64,000 nt of DNA from positions 2,604,001 through 2,668,000 of the forward strand of contig BCHX01000004.1 of the NCBI GenBank assembly GCA_001599755.1, written 5' to 3'. Made by a program: the position numbers and the translations under genes. This document shows positions 54,408-64,000 of this stretch, piece by piece. Below the pieces are notes generated by a model. It had not been told where the DNA came from. It was given only the letters and a program-made list of their open reading frames with translations, and did no database searches. The DNA comes from Gliomastix tumulicola. Its lineage: Eukaryota; Ascomycota; Sordariomycetes; Hypocreales; Bionectriaceae. Each line of letters begins with the position of its first letter. Position 1 is the stretch's first letter.

Positions 54408-56153
54408 TCATACAGCTTTGGATGCGCGAGCTTTGTTCTCCCGGTGCCTCTTCTCCTTTGCAGCTGCCTTTCTTCGTTTCATCCAAGATTGATTCAGATC
54501 CCTCCTGTTCTCCCAGAACCAACTCTGGAAGTCACTTGAGCTTTGTTTTCCATCGCTCGTTCCATTCTGCTCCTTGTCATCCGCTCCATCATCATCATCA
54601 TCATCTTCGTTCGCTTGCCCCTCATCCTCTTCCGGAATTGGTGCATCGTCCATGTCCTCATCATCCTCCTCGTCTTCCTCCTGCATCGACCACATACTCT
54701 GCACACGCGAGGGGTGGGCCGTATCAGGCGTTGGCGCCGCACTGCGCACATTCCGCCACTCGAAATCCTGGCGCGAGAAGGGCGTCATGGGCATAGGAGG
54801 GTTGCTGTTCCGGGCGGTGCCGGTGCCACCGTCCTCTTCGTCCTCCTCCTCGCCATCGCCGCCGAAGAAGGTGAATGGCTGTGCCTGAGCTGGGGTCTCG
54901 GAAACACCGTCCTCGGGCTTCTTTCGCTTGTAGAGCGCCTCGAGGGGGTGGACCTCTTTTTTCGAAGGAGAGGGGGTGTTGGGTGGCGGGATTTTGATTG
55001 TGAGGTTCTTGGATGAGCTGGAGGAGTCAGGTCGGGTTCGTTTGGTTTTGGCGGCTGATACGGGGGTTGATAGCTCGACGGGGCGCTCTGCCTCATCTTC
55101 ATCGTCGGATTCCTCGCTGGAGGTATCGCTCGTCTCTACTGGAGCCGACTCCTTCTTCGGGGATGGCTCGTCCTTTTCAGTCTCCTCTTCCTCCTCTTCT
55201 GAAGATGAGGTGCCGCTGCTACTTGTGTCGTCGGATTCTTCAGCTGCTGTGGCTGCCTTCTTGGCTGCGCTCTGGGAGGATCTCGAGGGGCGGCTGTTCG
55301 ATGCGACGGGCTCCAAGACCTTCCCATCCTCGTCAACCCAGCCCTTCCCCTCGACGAACTCCGCTGCCTCCGGCCTCGAACTTTCTCCGGCTGTGCCCTT
55401 GAGGAAACCCGGGAACCGAGTCGTGTTCTCGAATTCGTGCACGATGACCTCCCTCTCCTTTCCCTTCTTCTTCCTCCTCTTCCTAGCCGCCTCGTCGTCG
55501 TCTAGCAGGTTCTTCGTGGCACCGGAAGGCAGTCTGACTTTCAGTAGGCATTCGTCCTGGTCGGTGTACTTGGACTTGATGCGCTTTGGCGTTTTGTCCT
55601 TGTCGCCCTTTGTCGCCTTGTCCTTTTTCCAGTCCTTGCCGTCCTTCTTGCTGCTCTTGTAGTCTGGGACCTCAGTCCACCCCCTCTTCACCTTTCGATC
55701 TGTGAGGAGCACACCCTCATCCACATCCTCCCCCCTCTTCCGCTTCTTGGAGCTTTTCTTCTCCTCCTTCGACTTGGACTTCTTCTTCTGCTTCTTCTCC
55801 TTCTTCGCCTGCTCGCCCGAGGGCTCCTCCCTCACCTCCGGATGCGCAGTCTCGATCCGCATCTTGGTGCCCTTCAACACGGACCCGTTGAGCTTCGCCT
55901 TCAGCCTCTCGGCGTCCGCCCGCGGCAGGTCGACGTAGCCGTACCGGTTCTCGGGGAAGGTCGCGACGCTGTGGAACGACACGTTGCGCGCCCGCGGGCG
56001 GATCGAGGCCGGAATCACAATGTCGACGAGGCCGGCGTCGAAGGGCGTGATGTGCAGCCGGGTGAAGTCGTCGCCGTCGCCGGAGGGGAAGGCTGGGACC
56101 GCTTTCTTCGAGGCAGGAGACTGAGACTGCGGTGGCGGGCCGGGTGCAGGCAT
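54408..56153 (-). CDS. Nop8/SRP40-like nucleolar RRM protein
   Basis: A single exon of 581 residues. The N-terminus carries an RRM-like fold at about 31-100 (RLHITPFDAGLVDIVIPA, then FPENRYGYVDLPRADAERLK and LNGSVLKGTKMRIE). This is followed by Lys-rich KEKE stretches, long Ser/Glu/Asp tracts (TSSSGTSSSEEEEEETEKDE), and a C-terminal basic helix with SWFWENRRDLNQSWMKRR. That layout, with a terminal FW.NR..LN..W.KRR motif, resembles yeast Nop8 and human NOL8, which act in 60S subunit assembly in the nucleolus; fungal annotations often call it suppressor protein SRP40. The assignment rests on layout and terminal motif. The stop is only 114 bases from the stop of the convergent gene. Confidence 0.8.
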   Translation of the reverse strand: MPAPGPPPQSQSPASKKAVPAFPSGDGDDFTRLHITPFDAGLVDIVIPASIRPRARNVSFHSVATFPENRYGYVDLPRADAERLKAKLNGSVLKGTKMRIETAHPEVREEPSGEQAKKEKKQKKKSKSKEEKKSSKKRKRGEDVDEGVLLTDRKVKRGWTEVPDYKSSKKDGKDWKKDKATKGDKDKTPKRIKSKYTDQDECLLKVRLPSGATKNLLDDDEAARKRRKKKGKEREVIVHEFENTTRFPGFLKGTAGESSRPEAAEFVEGKGWVDEDGKVLEPVASNSRPSRSSQSAAKKAATAAEESDDTSSSGTSSSEEEEEETEKDEPSPKKESAPVETSDTSSEESDDEDEAERPVELSTPVSAAKTKRTRPDSSSSSKNLTIKIPPPNTPSPSKKEVHPLEALYKRKKPEDGVSETPAQAQPFTFFGGDGEEEDEEDGGTGTARNSNPPMPMTPFSRQDFEWRNVRSAAPTPDTAHPSRVQSMWSMQEEDEEDDEDMDDAPIPEEDEGQANEDDDDDDGADDKEQNGTSDGKQSSSDFQSWFWENRRDLNQSWMKRRKAAAKEKRHRENKARASKAV

Positions 56154-56850
56154 GTCTCGGGCGCACGCTCTCAGAGGAAGGATGATCCCGCCCGTGGTAT
56201 TAAAGAATAAATATATGGGTTGGAGAGTTCTTACCGCTCGGGGGCGGAAGGGGAGACACCGGCAGGTCTCAGAATTGGTTTCTTCTAGCTGCGCGCTGTG
56301 CCGGCTTTGCGGTGTGCAAGGTAGGAATTAGGAAGGCAGTTTTGGCTCTCTCTTTTTTTTTTCTGTTCAAAGCTTCACGGCAGCATCGGCGATAAAATAG
56401 TAAAAGTGGGGCGGACAAGGTCGTGTGCATCTTGCTTAACCGCCTGGTGCTACTTTGAAGCGTGGTTGCTATATTTAATCATGCGTATTTCGAATGCCAG
56501 TGAGACAAAAGAATGGATCTGAAAATCTCGACGCTGTCACCGGCTTTCTTTGGAGAAGAAAGACAACTTCTAACTTCATGTGTGTCAGCTCTTCGCCTGT
56601 TCCTCAGGTTTAACAAAGTGATTTGATCGGTCCGAAGCGGTCGGAAAAGCCACAATCGTCTGAAGAGTTGAGCATTAAATAGTCTTATATGTCCAATAGT
56701 AAAACAAAATTGTAACGCCCCTTTCGTACAATGCCATCTCAGTCGTGACCGTAGTAATACACTCGAGAACCCATCCAGGCTGCCTCGTTTCCACCTGAAG
56801 CGAGCCCCATAATCCCCGTCTAATGTACAACCGCTCGCTGCGTCTCATGC
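56154..56850. other. Spacer between the Nop8-like and heme lyase genes
   Basis: About 700 bases holding the Nop8-like promoter and the heme lyase 3' end. AT-rich stretches, including a T-run at about 56352-56361, are present. No gene recognised. Confidence 0.5.
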
Positions 56851-57991
56851 TCACTGGCTGAAAGGATTACGGAGCAATGGCTGGGGGCCATCCTGCTCTC
56901 GCTTGTCCCCACCAATGGCCTTCCACCATACGTCGGTTCCCCATCGGATGAACCTCTCGCTCGAGCCTGTCAGTGTTGCCGCCGGTCGCACGTCGAGGTA
57001 GAACACGGGCTCGCCGGTGGGCTCAGGCTCTCCGGAGTAGTAGTCGATGACGTATCGGATCTGCCGTTCTTCGCCGTTGATCTTGCGGGAGACGAACCAG
57101 TCGTGTCGGTCGAAAGGGGGTTCGGTACTAGTCGACAGTTAATTCAAGTTCTACCTTGCCTCATGTCGACAGCAGGGTTCTTACCCATATTTAGAGGGAT
57201 AGATCCATCCCAGCACCTGAAGCATCGTCGCCTTGGGCGTCATATCCTTGGGGCGCCCCTGGAACCGGATGAGAGTTGGCTCGTTCTCCTCGCCGTCCCA
57301 GTGACGGTCCAGCTCTTCGGATGTGTGCGCCTCGCCCCGTCTGCAGATCTGGTAGCCCTTGTACAGCCCCCTCCCGAACCGCTTCTCCCAACCGACGATC
57401 TCGTCCCACGCGCCCTCGTTCAGGAAGTTGTGGACCGACACCATGGACTCGACGGCGGTGATGTCCGTATCCGTGTAGCCCTTGCGCAGCAGTGCGTTGT
57501 ACATTTGCTGTGGCGAAGGGTATTCCCAGTTGCCGTCGCCGGAGCCTCGGGGAATGGTCGACTCCTCGCGCGTCGTAGGTAGCTTGACTGTCTGGTTTTC
57601 GGCGGGCTTCTGGGACAGGTCGGGGAACATGTAGTTGAGGGGGTTGAGCTGCGACAGCACCGACTTGGGCTTCACGTCCGACGGGGCTCCATGAGGAACA
57701 GGGCAGGCGGATGGCGGTGGTGATGACCTCTTATCGTGGGGCACAGGACAACCAGAGCCGGTAGGGCCATGAACGGGCTCTTTGGCTTTGGGGTTGAGAC
57801 CGTCGAGAGTCTTCTTGTGCATGGGGCATCCTCGCTGTGATTGCAGAGTCAGTTCTCGGAAGACTGCGACTTCATGCGCCAGAGATCTGGCTGATCTAGA
57901 AACATACCGGAGGCTCGGTACCAGAGGACACGGGAGGGTGGCCACTGGGCGTCTGCGCGACGGTGATGGTGTCAGCCCAAAACCAACCCAT
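56851..57991 (-). CDS. Cytochrome c-type heme lyase (holocytochrome c/c1 synthase)
   Basis: Exons 57991-57908, 57834-57185 and 57127-56851 encode 336 residues. The introns are 73 nt (GTATGT donor) and 57 nt (GTAAGA donor, GACTAG acceptor). The enzyme attaches heme covalently to apocytochrome c or c1 in the mitochondrial intermembrane space. The N-terminus MGWFWAD is followed by three CP heme-regulatory motifs (Cys31, Cys57, Cys72). The catalytic body has [29 protein letters not shown] with the presumed heme ligand His163, [16 protein letters not shown] spanning the last splice junction, and [13 protein letters not shown]. Fungi usually have two paralogues, for cytochrome c (CCHL) and c1 (CC1HL); sequence inspection alone does not decide which this is. 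The gene is divergent from an ADCK2-like gene. Confidence 0.93.
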
Positions 57992-58414
57992 GGCGTGGAC
58001 GTAAGAATGCTTGTGGTAAGGGGTATTTGAAGGGGAGCAAGAGGCGCGCTCGTTCGGCTGAGTTTATGAAGTACTTCAGGAAGCACGAGGGCAGAAATTG
58101 AAGATGTCGCAAGACGACAAGGTGATGACAACCAAGAAAAAGTTGAAAATTACCGGTACAAAGTTACTTCAGGGATCTCAGCCCCCACATTTTTACCCGA
58201 CTTATCCCCGTCCTCATTTTCACATGTGGAAACGGCGCGAAGCATCAGAATTTCAAGATCCACCGAGTCCGTCGACGTCACTAGACAGAACGCGGGAGCC
58301 ACCAGGGAGTCATCGTCCTGCAAGATCGCAACCACGCGGCTCATATTATGTGACCATCTCGATGAGAGGAGGGCGTTATACACTCTCTCCCACCCCCCAA
58401 TCACCGCGTCAGAC
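57992..58414. promoter_or_regulatory. Divergent promoter of the heme lyase and ADCK2-like genes
   Basis: The 423 bases between two start codons drive two genes with mitochondrial products. No specific operator was recognised. Confidence 0.55.
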
Positions 58415-60552
58415 ATGAGAGCTTGGGTCGTCCTGAGCCGACTCTGCGCTCGCTCATGTCTCCGATCACAAACCGGCCGCGCGCCGTCATCGATCCTCGG
58501 GCGGCTCAAATTTCATAGCCGCGCCCAGGGCTTCAGGTCATCGGCGGGCCGGCAGAGTGAGAGGATCTTTCTGCGCGCATCCGGCGGTGCTGCAGCCCTC
58601 GGCGCGGCGGCATTCGTGGAGCTCTCCAACCAGGACAACGGCAACGGCGATGAGACGTCCGAACAGCGCATGCTCGAGGCCTCGAGGGAGGAGATCAAGA
58701 AGCAGGTTTCCGATGACGAGAGCGGCATTTCCAGGGCTGCGCACACCGTGGTCCTGTTCCTAGATCTGTACATCTGGGAGCCGATATGCACCGGCCTACG
58801 TTTCCTCCAGCTCGTCGTCATATTCGTCCCCGTCATCATCTGTGTTCCAGCGATATGGATCGGGCCGAGACAGCGACACCGTGATAACGAGCGCAGCGGG
58901 ACTCTGTGGTGGTACGGATTCCTCGTACGAGCGATGGAGCTTGCCGGTCCTGCCTTTATCAAACTCGGTCAGTGGGCGGCTTCGCGCTCGGATGTCTTCC
59001 CGGACGAGATGTGCGAGATCATGTCCAAGCTGCACTCGAATTCCAAGGCCCATTCCATGCATGCTACGCGGAGGACAGTCGAGGCTGCATTTGATGGACG
59101 CAATTTTGACGACATATTTGACGAGTTCAACGAGAAGCCCCTCGGCGTGGGCGCTATCGCCCAAGTCTACAAGGCCAAGCTGAAGTCAGACCTCGCTGCT
59201 CCAAAGGACAGAGACATCGAAGTCGACAAGTATGGCAGCGGCCGCCACCTGTCAACGAATGTGCGGCGGCAAGTCGAGACCGTCCTCAAGAGCTCGCCTA
59301 AAAGAGTGCCCTCCAGCTACGTCGCTATCAAGGTTCTTCATCCCAATGTAGAGCGTACGGTGCGGAGAGACCTGAAGATCATGGGCTTCTTCGCATCCGC
59401 GCTCAACATGATACCCACCATCGAGTGGCTATCGCTACCAGATGAAGTCGCTCAGTTCGGCGAGATGATGAGGCTGCAGCTCGACCTCCGGATCGAGGCC
59501 GCGAACCTCAGCGCCTTCCGCCAGAACTTCAAGGACCGCTCGACGGCCTGGTTCCCCTACCCATACACGGACTTCACCACGCGGAACGTCCTTGTCGAGG
59601 AGTTTGCCCAAGGCATGCCCATCGCCGACTTCATGGAGTTTGGCGGTGGCGTCTTCCAGCACGACATCGCGGACGAGGGGCTAGACGCGTTCCTACGCAT
59701 GCTCCTCCTAGACAACTTCATCCACGCCGACCTCCACCCTGGAAACATCATGGTCCGCTTCTACCAACCTGCGCAGCCTGACCTCAGACTCCCACACGGG
59801 CCCCGGCCGGCGCAGGCGCAGGAAGGGTCCTCAGACGTCACCGAGCAGGTGCTAGAACGCCTGCGGCCTTTCAAGCACAGCAGGGACTTTAAGGGCTGGG
59901 AGGCCGAGCTGTCCAAGATTGATGCCGAGGGCTACCGTCCTCAGCTCATCTTCATCGACACGGGCCTCGTGACGGAGCTGAACGCCAAGAACCGCAGGAA
60001 CTTCCTCGACCTCTTCCGCGCCGTTGCCGAATTCGACGGATACAAAGCAGGCCACCTCATGTGCGAGCGGTGCCGCCAGCCCGACGCCGTCATCGACAAG
60101 GAGATCTTCGCCCTCAAGATGCAGCACCTCGTCCTCAACGTCAAGAGTCACACGCTTGCCCTGGGTAACGTCAAGATTGGTGATATCCTGCAGCAAGTTC
60201 TCAGCATGGTCAGGAGTCACCACGTCCGCGTCGAGGGTGACTTCGTCAACGTCGTTATCAGCATCCTGCTCCTCGAGGGCATCGGTCGCAGCCTGAACCC
60301 GGACGTGGACCTGCTCAGCAGCTCGCTGCCGATTCTGAGACAGCTGAGCGCGCAGAGCGGCGCTGAGATGGCCAAGCATGGCGACTTCTCAATGGTCATA
60401 GTCTGGGCCGGTTTGGAGGCAAGACGGTTCATGCAGGCCAGTATTGAAGATGTAAGCAGTCTCCCCTTTTTCTTCTCCTTGTATCAGGACCAACTAACTA
60501 TTCGCAGGTTGAACGCTGTGTAAAATACGACCTCCTCTCCCCCAACGTCTAA
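58415..60552 (+). CDS. ADCK2-like UbiB/ABC1 family atypical kinase, mitochondrial
   Basis: Exons 58415-60451 and 60508-60552 give 693 residues. The second exon is only 15 codons (VERCVKYDLLSPNV) after a 56-nt intron with an ACTAAC branch. The N-terminus (MRAWVVLSRLCARSCLRSQ) is Arg-rich without acidic residues, a likely mitochondrial presequence. A membrane stretch at about 127-150 (LRFLQLVVIFVPVIICVPAI) precedes the kinase-like domain. UbiB landmarks are KLGQ (183-186), VAIKVLHP, HADLHPGN (437-444) and DTG (515-517) replacing DFG. The Ala-rich loop that is AAAS in COQ8 proteins reads GVGAIAQVYKAK here, as in the ADCK2 branch. UbiB members support coenzyme Q biosynthesis and lipid handling; ADCK2 function is less defined. 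A fungal ADCK2 orthologue is the best assignment. Confidence 0.9.
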
Positions 60553-60992
60553 GTGTTCATCCCAATCTCAACTCTATCTGGCTATGTATTACTATATCGG
60601 TTGGTTCTGGCGTTATTCCGCGAGCGGCGTTGGTATAAAGATGGTTTTTGGTGGCATAGAATACGAGACTCGCGTTAGCAGTCCAATAATTACCAATTTC
60701 AAACTTTCTTATAGAATACTACAGCACATCATCAGCCATTCGTCTCTTTGGGCAAGAGCTCACTAGTCTGAGGGTTGAGGAATCGTAACGTCGTTGAATT
60801 ATAATATCTATAAGAAGCAGAATGGTAAGTCGTTAATGAGAAGGTATTCCCAGTCTCACTGAGCGAGGAACGGCCAAAGAGAGCGCATATTCGGTGCCCT
60901 CCTAGAATTCAAAACAAGCAAATACCTGGAATACGTGTACGCCAACTCAAAATCTCATATCCGATGCTGTGGAATACTTGCTAAGGCGACAT
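60553..60992. other. Convergent 3' spacer
   Basis: About 440 bases, comparatively AT-rich, holding the 3' ends of the ADCK2-like and Tco89-like genes. No gene recognised. Confidence 0.5.
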
Positions 60993-62708
60993 CTAGTCAC
61001 CGCTAGCGCTGAGATCCATGGACTTCTCCCAGAGACTCCTCAGGATAGCAGCCGTCCCATCATCATCCTCGCCGCCTACGAGACTGGATCCACTAAGTCC
61101 CTCGTTGAGACGGTTGTCGTCTTCCCCTTCATAGCTCGAACCCGTAGCCGTTCTGATAGATGTCGCATCCCTGGGGGTGACAGGTCGGCTCGCGCTAGTC
61201 TTGCGAGCATGGCGGACAGCCAAGTCGAAAGACCGCTTGCTGTTCGTAGAGCCCGTGTTGGTGCGAGGAATCCTCTTGGTCTTCTCGCTAGCAGGTACGG
61301 CGCCTAGGCGGGCCAGCGATCGTCCAACAGGGTTCTGATACCGTCTGACGACAAGATATTCCATCCCCGTCCGCTCCATCAACTTGCCCGTGCGCGGATC
61401 TCGACCGCCGGCGCCATCATATCCGGGCCCGCTAACGCCAATGAGGGGGCTTGTGCCAATGGTCCCAGACACACTGGGGGGAGTGTGCCTGGTTTCGATG
61501 GCTGAGCTTGCGCGCTGGAGGTTGAGCTTCTGCTGGATGCGCGAAGGCTCGGCTGGCTTCCCAGGAGCGCGTCTACCTGACTTGGGCACCAGAGCGCTGT
61601 CGTCTCTATCGTCAACTATCCGTGCCGAGTCGAGTGCGCCGTGTGATTGCGACAGGTCCACCGTCGAATGGGCCTTGCGAGTCGTTTCCTCAGGCTGGAG
61701 GCCGTTGCTCGTAGCGGGGCGATAGAATGAGCCCTCGCTAGTGATGCCAGATCCCGGCGTGTTAACGAATCGCGATGTCAGTCCCTCTTTGCCGCCACTG
61801 CTTGGCACTGTGGAGGGGCTGTTCTGGTTGGAAGGATCTGGCGAGATCCTCGGTTGGGCGGCTTGCGCCATTTCGGTCGACATCTGGACCTGAGCTATGT
61901 GGGATGGTGTGCGTTTTAATAGGCGATTGGTAGGATAATCTTTGCGTTGTTCTCGCTCGCGTTCGGGTTCGGCCGATGGCTGCTCCGGTTGGGCCGGATC
62001 GACGGGTGTCTCTGGTCGCGAGTCGGATGCGCTGCTGGTGAGCGGCCGGACGGACGACTGGGCGCTGCTGTTTATTGACCCCTTTCGAGAGAGATGGGGT
62101 GAGTTAGAGCCACTAGCATCTACCCATTCATCCTCATCCTGCCCGTCACTGCCTAGGTCGAAGTGCACCTGGCCTTTGCTGGACTTGGGGCGATGGCTGG
62201 CAGTGCCTCCCCCACCTCCAGAGTGGCGCTTGATCTTGTCGGACGATCGCGTCCGCTTATGAATCTCGCCGTGGGAGCGGTTGCGCTTGATGGTGGACTG
62301 GGAGGCGCTCTTCTGGAGCGAATTCGCCGCGTTTTCCCAGGGGAGCCTGATCTCGCTGGTTGTGCGCTGATGCGGCTTGAGGGCGGATGACGGGCGCGAC
62401 TGTTGCTGTGGTGCGACGGGTGAAGTGGGAGAGAGCGCTCGTCGGGCCGAGGATGCGTTGGCCCCCGTCTTACCGCCAGCAGCAGCGGACTGCAGATGCG
62501 CATGCGACTGGTGGCCCTGTCCCTGCTGCTTGTGCAATGCCTTGGACGACGGAACGCGACTGTGGAGGCGGCCGACGTGATGCTGTTTCTGGTGTTGCCT
62601 CGTGCGGTGTTGGCCATCGCTGACCTCGCTGTGTTGGCGGCTCAATGGCGGCCGTTTTGATTGGCTGGCCGACGAGGGTGCGCTGTCACTATCCTTTTCT
62701 GGAGCCAT
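60993..62708 (-). CDS. Tco89-like TORC1 subunit
   Basis: A single exon of 571 residues if the ATG at 62708 is used; the frame extends 12 codons upstream without an ATG. The protein is disordered and Ser-rich, with islands that I associate with the fungal Tco89 family: VGRLHSRVPSSKALHK near the start, a VHFDLGSDGQDEDEWVDAS acidic patch, NRLLKRTPSHIAQ, LTSRFVNTPGSG, RIQQKLNLQRASSAIE, RTGMEYLVVRRYQNP then VGRSLARL, and the C-terminal ILRSLWEKSMDLSASGD. Tco89 is a non-essential TORC1 component that helps tie the complex to the vacuole membrane in yeast. The assignment is from remembered motif order in Pezizomycotina sequences and needs a profile search. His/Gln-rich low complexity occurs near residues 35-75. 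Confidence 0.78.
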   Translation of the reverse strand: MAPEKDSDSAPSSASQSKRPPLSRQHSEVSDGQHRTRQHQKQHHVGRLHSRVPSSKALHKQQGQGHQSHAHLQSAAAGGKTGANASSARRALSPTSPVAPQQQSRPSSALKPHQRTTSEIRLPWENAANSLQKSASQSTIKRNRSHGEIHKRTRSSDKIKRHSGGGGGTASHRPKSSKGQVHFDLGSDGQDEDEWVDASGSNSPHLSRKGSINSSAQSSVRPLTSSASDSRPETPVDPAQPEQPSAEPEREREQRKDYPTNRLLKRTPSHIAQVQMSTEMAQAAQPRISPDPSNQNSPSTVPSSGGKEGLTSRFVNTPGSGITSEGSFYRPATSNGLQPEETTRKAHSTVDLSQSHGALDSARIVDDRDDSALVPKSGRRAPGKPAEPSRIQQKLNLQRASSAIETRHTPPSVSGTIGTSPLIGVSGPGYDGAGGRDPRTGKLMERTGMEYLVVRRYQNPVGRSLARLGAVPASEKTKRIPRTNTGSTNSKRSFDLAVRHARKTSASRPVTPRDATSIRTATGSSYEGEDDNRLNEGLSGSSLVGGEDDDGTAAILRSLWEKSMDLSASGD

Positions 62709-63509
62709 CCTTGCCGGGCGAGCCTCTGCGCTCTCTTCTGACAAGCTCGGGGGGGGCTGGCGGAGGCGCGGTTAGGCGTGGTATCTGCGCGTCGCCGGGG
62801 AGGCAGGAGATGCAATTGGAAGAATCAATTGAGGGAGCACTGAGGGTCTTTTGAGCACGAGGAGCTGTCTCCGCTGGTTACTCCGTTCAGACTTCAGACC
62901 GTCGGGACACAGAGCCGCCACGATAATGGGCGACGGGCGATGTGGGACTTTGAGCAGGGGGCCTGATAATCGCGAATGACGGTTCCACGATTGGACGCTG
63001 GGACAGGGAGAAACAAAGAAATGAGCGGGCGCACAAAGCGAGAGGTGGCTGGAATGGACGGTAATATACGAGAGACGGGCGCAGGCGCAGCGACGACGCC
63101 TGAACCTTGCGAAATGCTTCACCAGAGCTTAATCTACTTTCTCCGAGACACTTCATCGGGTCGGTGTGCAAGTCAGTCGCACTTGCAGCTCAATCGTTGG
63201 GACTGAATCACTGATCCGAAATGTGGGGGTTGACACCGAGTGGGGTCGGAGCTTGAGGCGCCCCACCATCGTCCGGACAGACACTCCTGATAGGTCGCAC
63301 CTGCTGAAGATGCCTGTGACCGTTGTGAGATCACGTGCTGGAGCGCCTGCAACCGGCCTAGAAATCGTTGACTATTTGCAAAAGAGCAAACACCGAGCCA
63401 TTGATCATTGATCCCGTCTCTCACGAACAAACACCAACCATCGCGCTGCAGAAAAAGCAAAGGTATAGTCGTTTTGTCAGAGCAGCCGCGCAGACAACGT
63501 CCGGCCAAA
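62709..63509. promoter_or_regulatory. Divergent spacer between the Tco89-like and SPF30-like genes
   Basis: About 800 bases carrying both promoters. A GGGGGG tract sits at about 62750-62755. No other gene recognised. Confidence 0.5.
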
Positions 63510-64000
63510 ATGTCTTCCCTCGCCGAATTAGAGCGCGATCGCAAGGACTACCAAGAACAAGTCTGTCACTCATCCCATCCTCCGAGCGCGGCGCGGCCCC
63601 TCCTAGCCACTCACTGACGTGCCTGCAGCTTGATATTGTCGCGGGCCAATTGCACGGCGACCCCGACAACGCTGACCTCAAGAATCTCACGAGCGAGTTG
63701 ACCGACCTCATCACACTTCTCGACGAGAACATCGCTGAGCTCCAGCCAAAGCAGCAGCCCTCGAAGCCCGCGTCGCAGGAGCAGCCCTCCTCGGACGACA
63801 AGTGGTCTCGCCAGGACACATCCTCGTACAAGAACAACGCCGACGACGCGGAGGAGGAGCGCGAGGGCCCCGTCAAGTACAATGTCAACGACAACGTGAT
63901 GGCCCGCTGGCTGTCCGGCGACAAGGCCTTCTACCCCGCCAGAATCACCTCCACTACCGGCTCCTCGACTGACCCCATCTACATCGTCAAGTTCAAGACC
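63510..64000 (+). CDS. SPF30/SMNDC1-like splicing factor, 5' part
   Basis: Exon 1 is 63510-63560; the intron 63561-63628 has a GTCTGT donor and a CCTGCAG acceptor; exon 2 starts at 63629 and runs off the window. The visible 141 residues begin MSSLAELERDRKDYQEQLDI with a coiled-coil N-terminus containing DNADLKNLTSELTDLI and then LDENIAEL, matching the N-terminal helix of SPF30. A linker leads to the start of a Tudor domain at about 111 (YNVNDNVMARWLSGDKAFYP, then ARITS and YIVKFKT). SPF30 (survival of motor neuron-related splicing factor) binds symmetrically dimethylated arginines of Sm proteins and helps tri-snRNP join the spliceosome. The C-terminal half is missing because the window ends. 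Confidence 0.85.

Noticed and set aside
57992..58131. N-terminal extension of the heme lyase frame to 58131
   Set aside because: The extended frame reads through an intron and starts at a non-ATG codon; the spliced model starting MGWFWAD fits the family and closes in frame.

Overview
The window is nuclear DNA of a filamentous ascomycete (Pezizomycotina, most likely Sordariomycetes). Genes lie on both strands in no operon order. Most carry short introns of about 50-90 nt with GT..AG ends and recognisable CTAAC/CTGAC branch sites. The products (PDR pump, Sam50, Ubc6, Zn2Cys6 regulator, Vip1, Tco89-like protein) are typical of this group. No rRNA, tRNA, CRISPR or intact transposon was recognised by eye. 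Three N bases (23403, 39550, 39554) show this is draft assembly.

Layout. 1-0.5 kb holds the 5' end of a conserved fungal gene, followed by almost 5 kb without a credible gene. 5.4-10.1 kb is a full-length PDR-type ABC transporter on the minus strand with 2.9 kb of gene-free sequence upstream. 13.1-16.3 kb is a divergent pair, SAM50 (mitochondrial outer-membrane barrel assembly) and UBC6 (ER tail-anchored E2). 17.5-19.9 kb is a large BTB-like protein. 21.2-23.1 kb is a TMEM135-like membrane protein converging on homogentisate 1,2-dioxygenase (23.5-24.9 kb). 27.6-28.3 kb is a small DUF6699-like protein.

30.5-41.6 kb looks more accessory. A Zn2Cys6 regulator is divergent from a 2,2-dialkylglycine decarboxylase-like PLP enzyme, followed by an unrecognised protein and a DHA2-type MFS exporter. 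The divergent spacer carries several dyads, two of CGG/CCG type, which suggests local regulation. A role in alpha,alpha-dialkyl amino acid metabolism (for example 2-aminoisobutyrate, the hallmark residue of peptaibols) is an inference from the enzyme family only.

42.5-64 kb returns to mostly conserved genes: Vip1-like RRM protein, a 70-aa protein, a coiled-coil Ser-rich protein, a small basic coiled-coil protein, a 131-aa membrane protein, an SDR enzyme, an unrecognised 686-aa protein, a Nop8-like nucleolar protein, a divergent mitochondrial pair (cytochrome c-type heme lyase and an ADCK2-like UbiB kinase), a Tco89-like TORC1 subunit, and the start of an SPF30-like splicing factor cut by the window edge. 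Exon boundaries were read by eye from splice signals and checked for frame closure; the totals divide by three in every complete multi-exon model.
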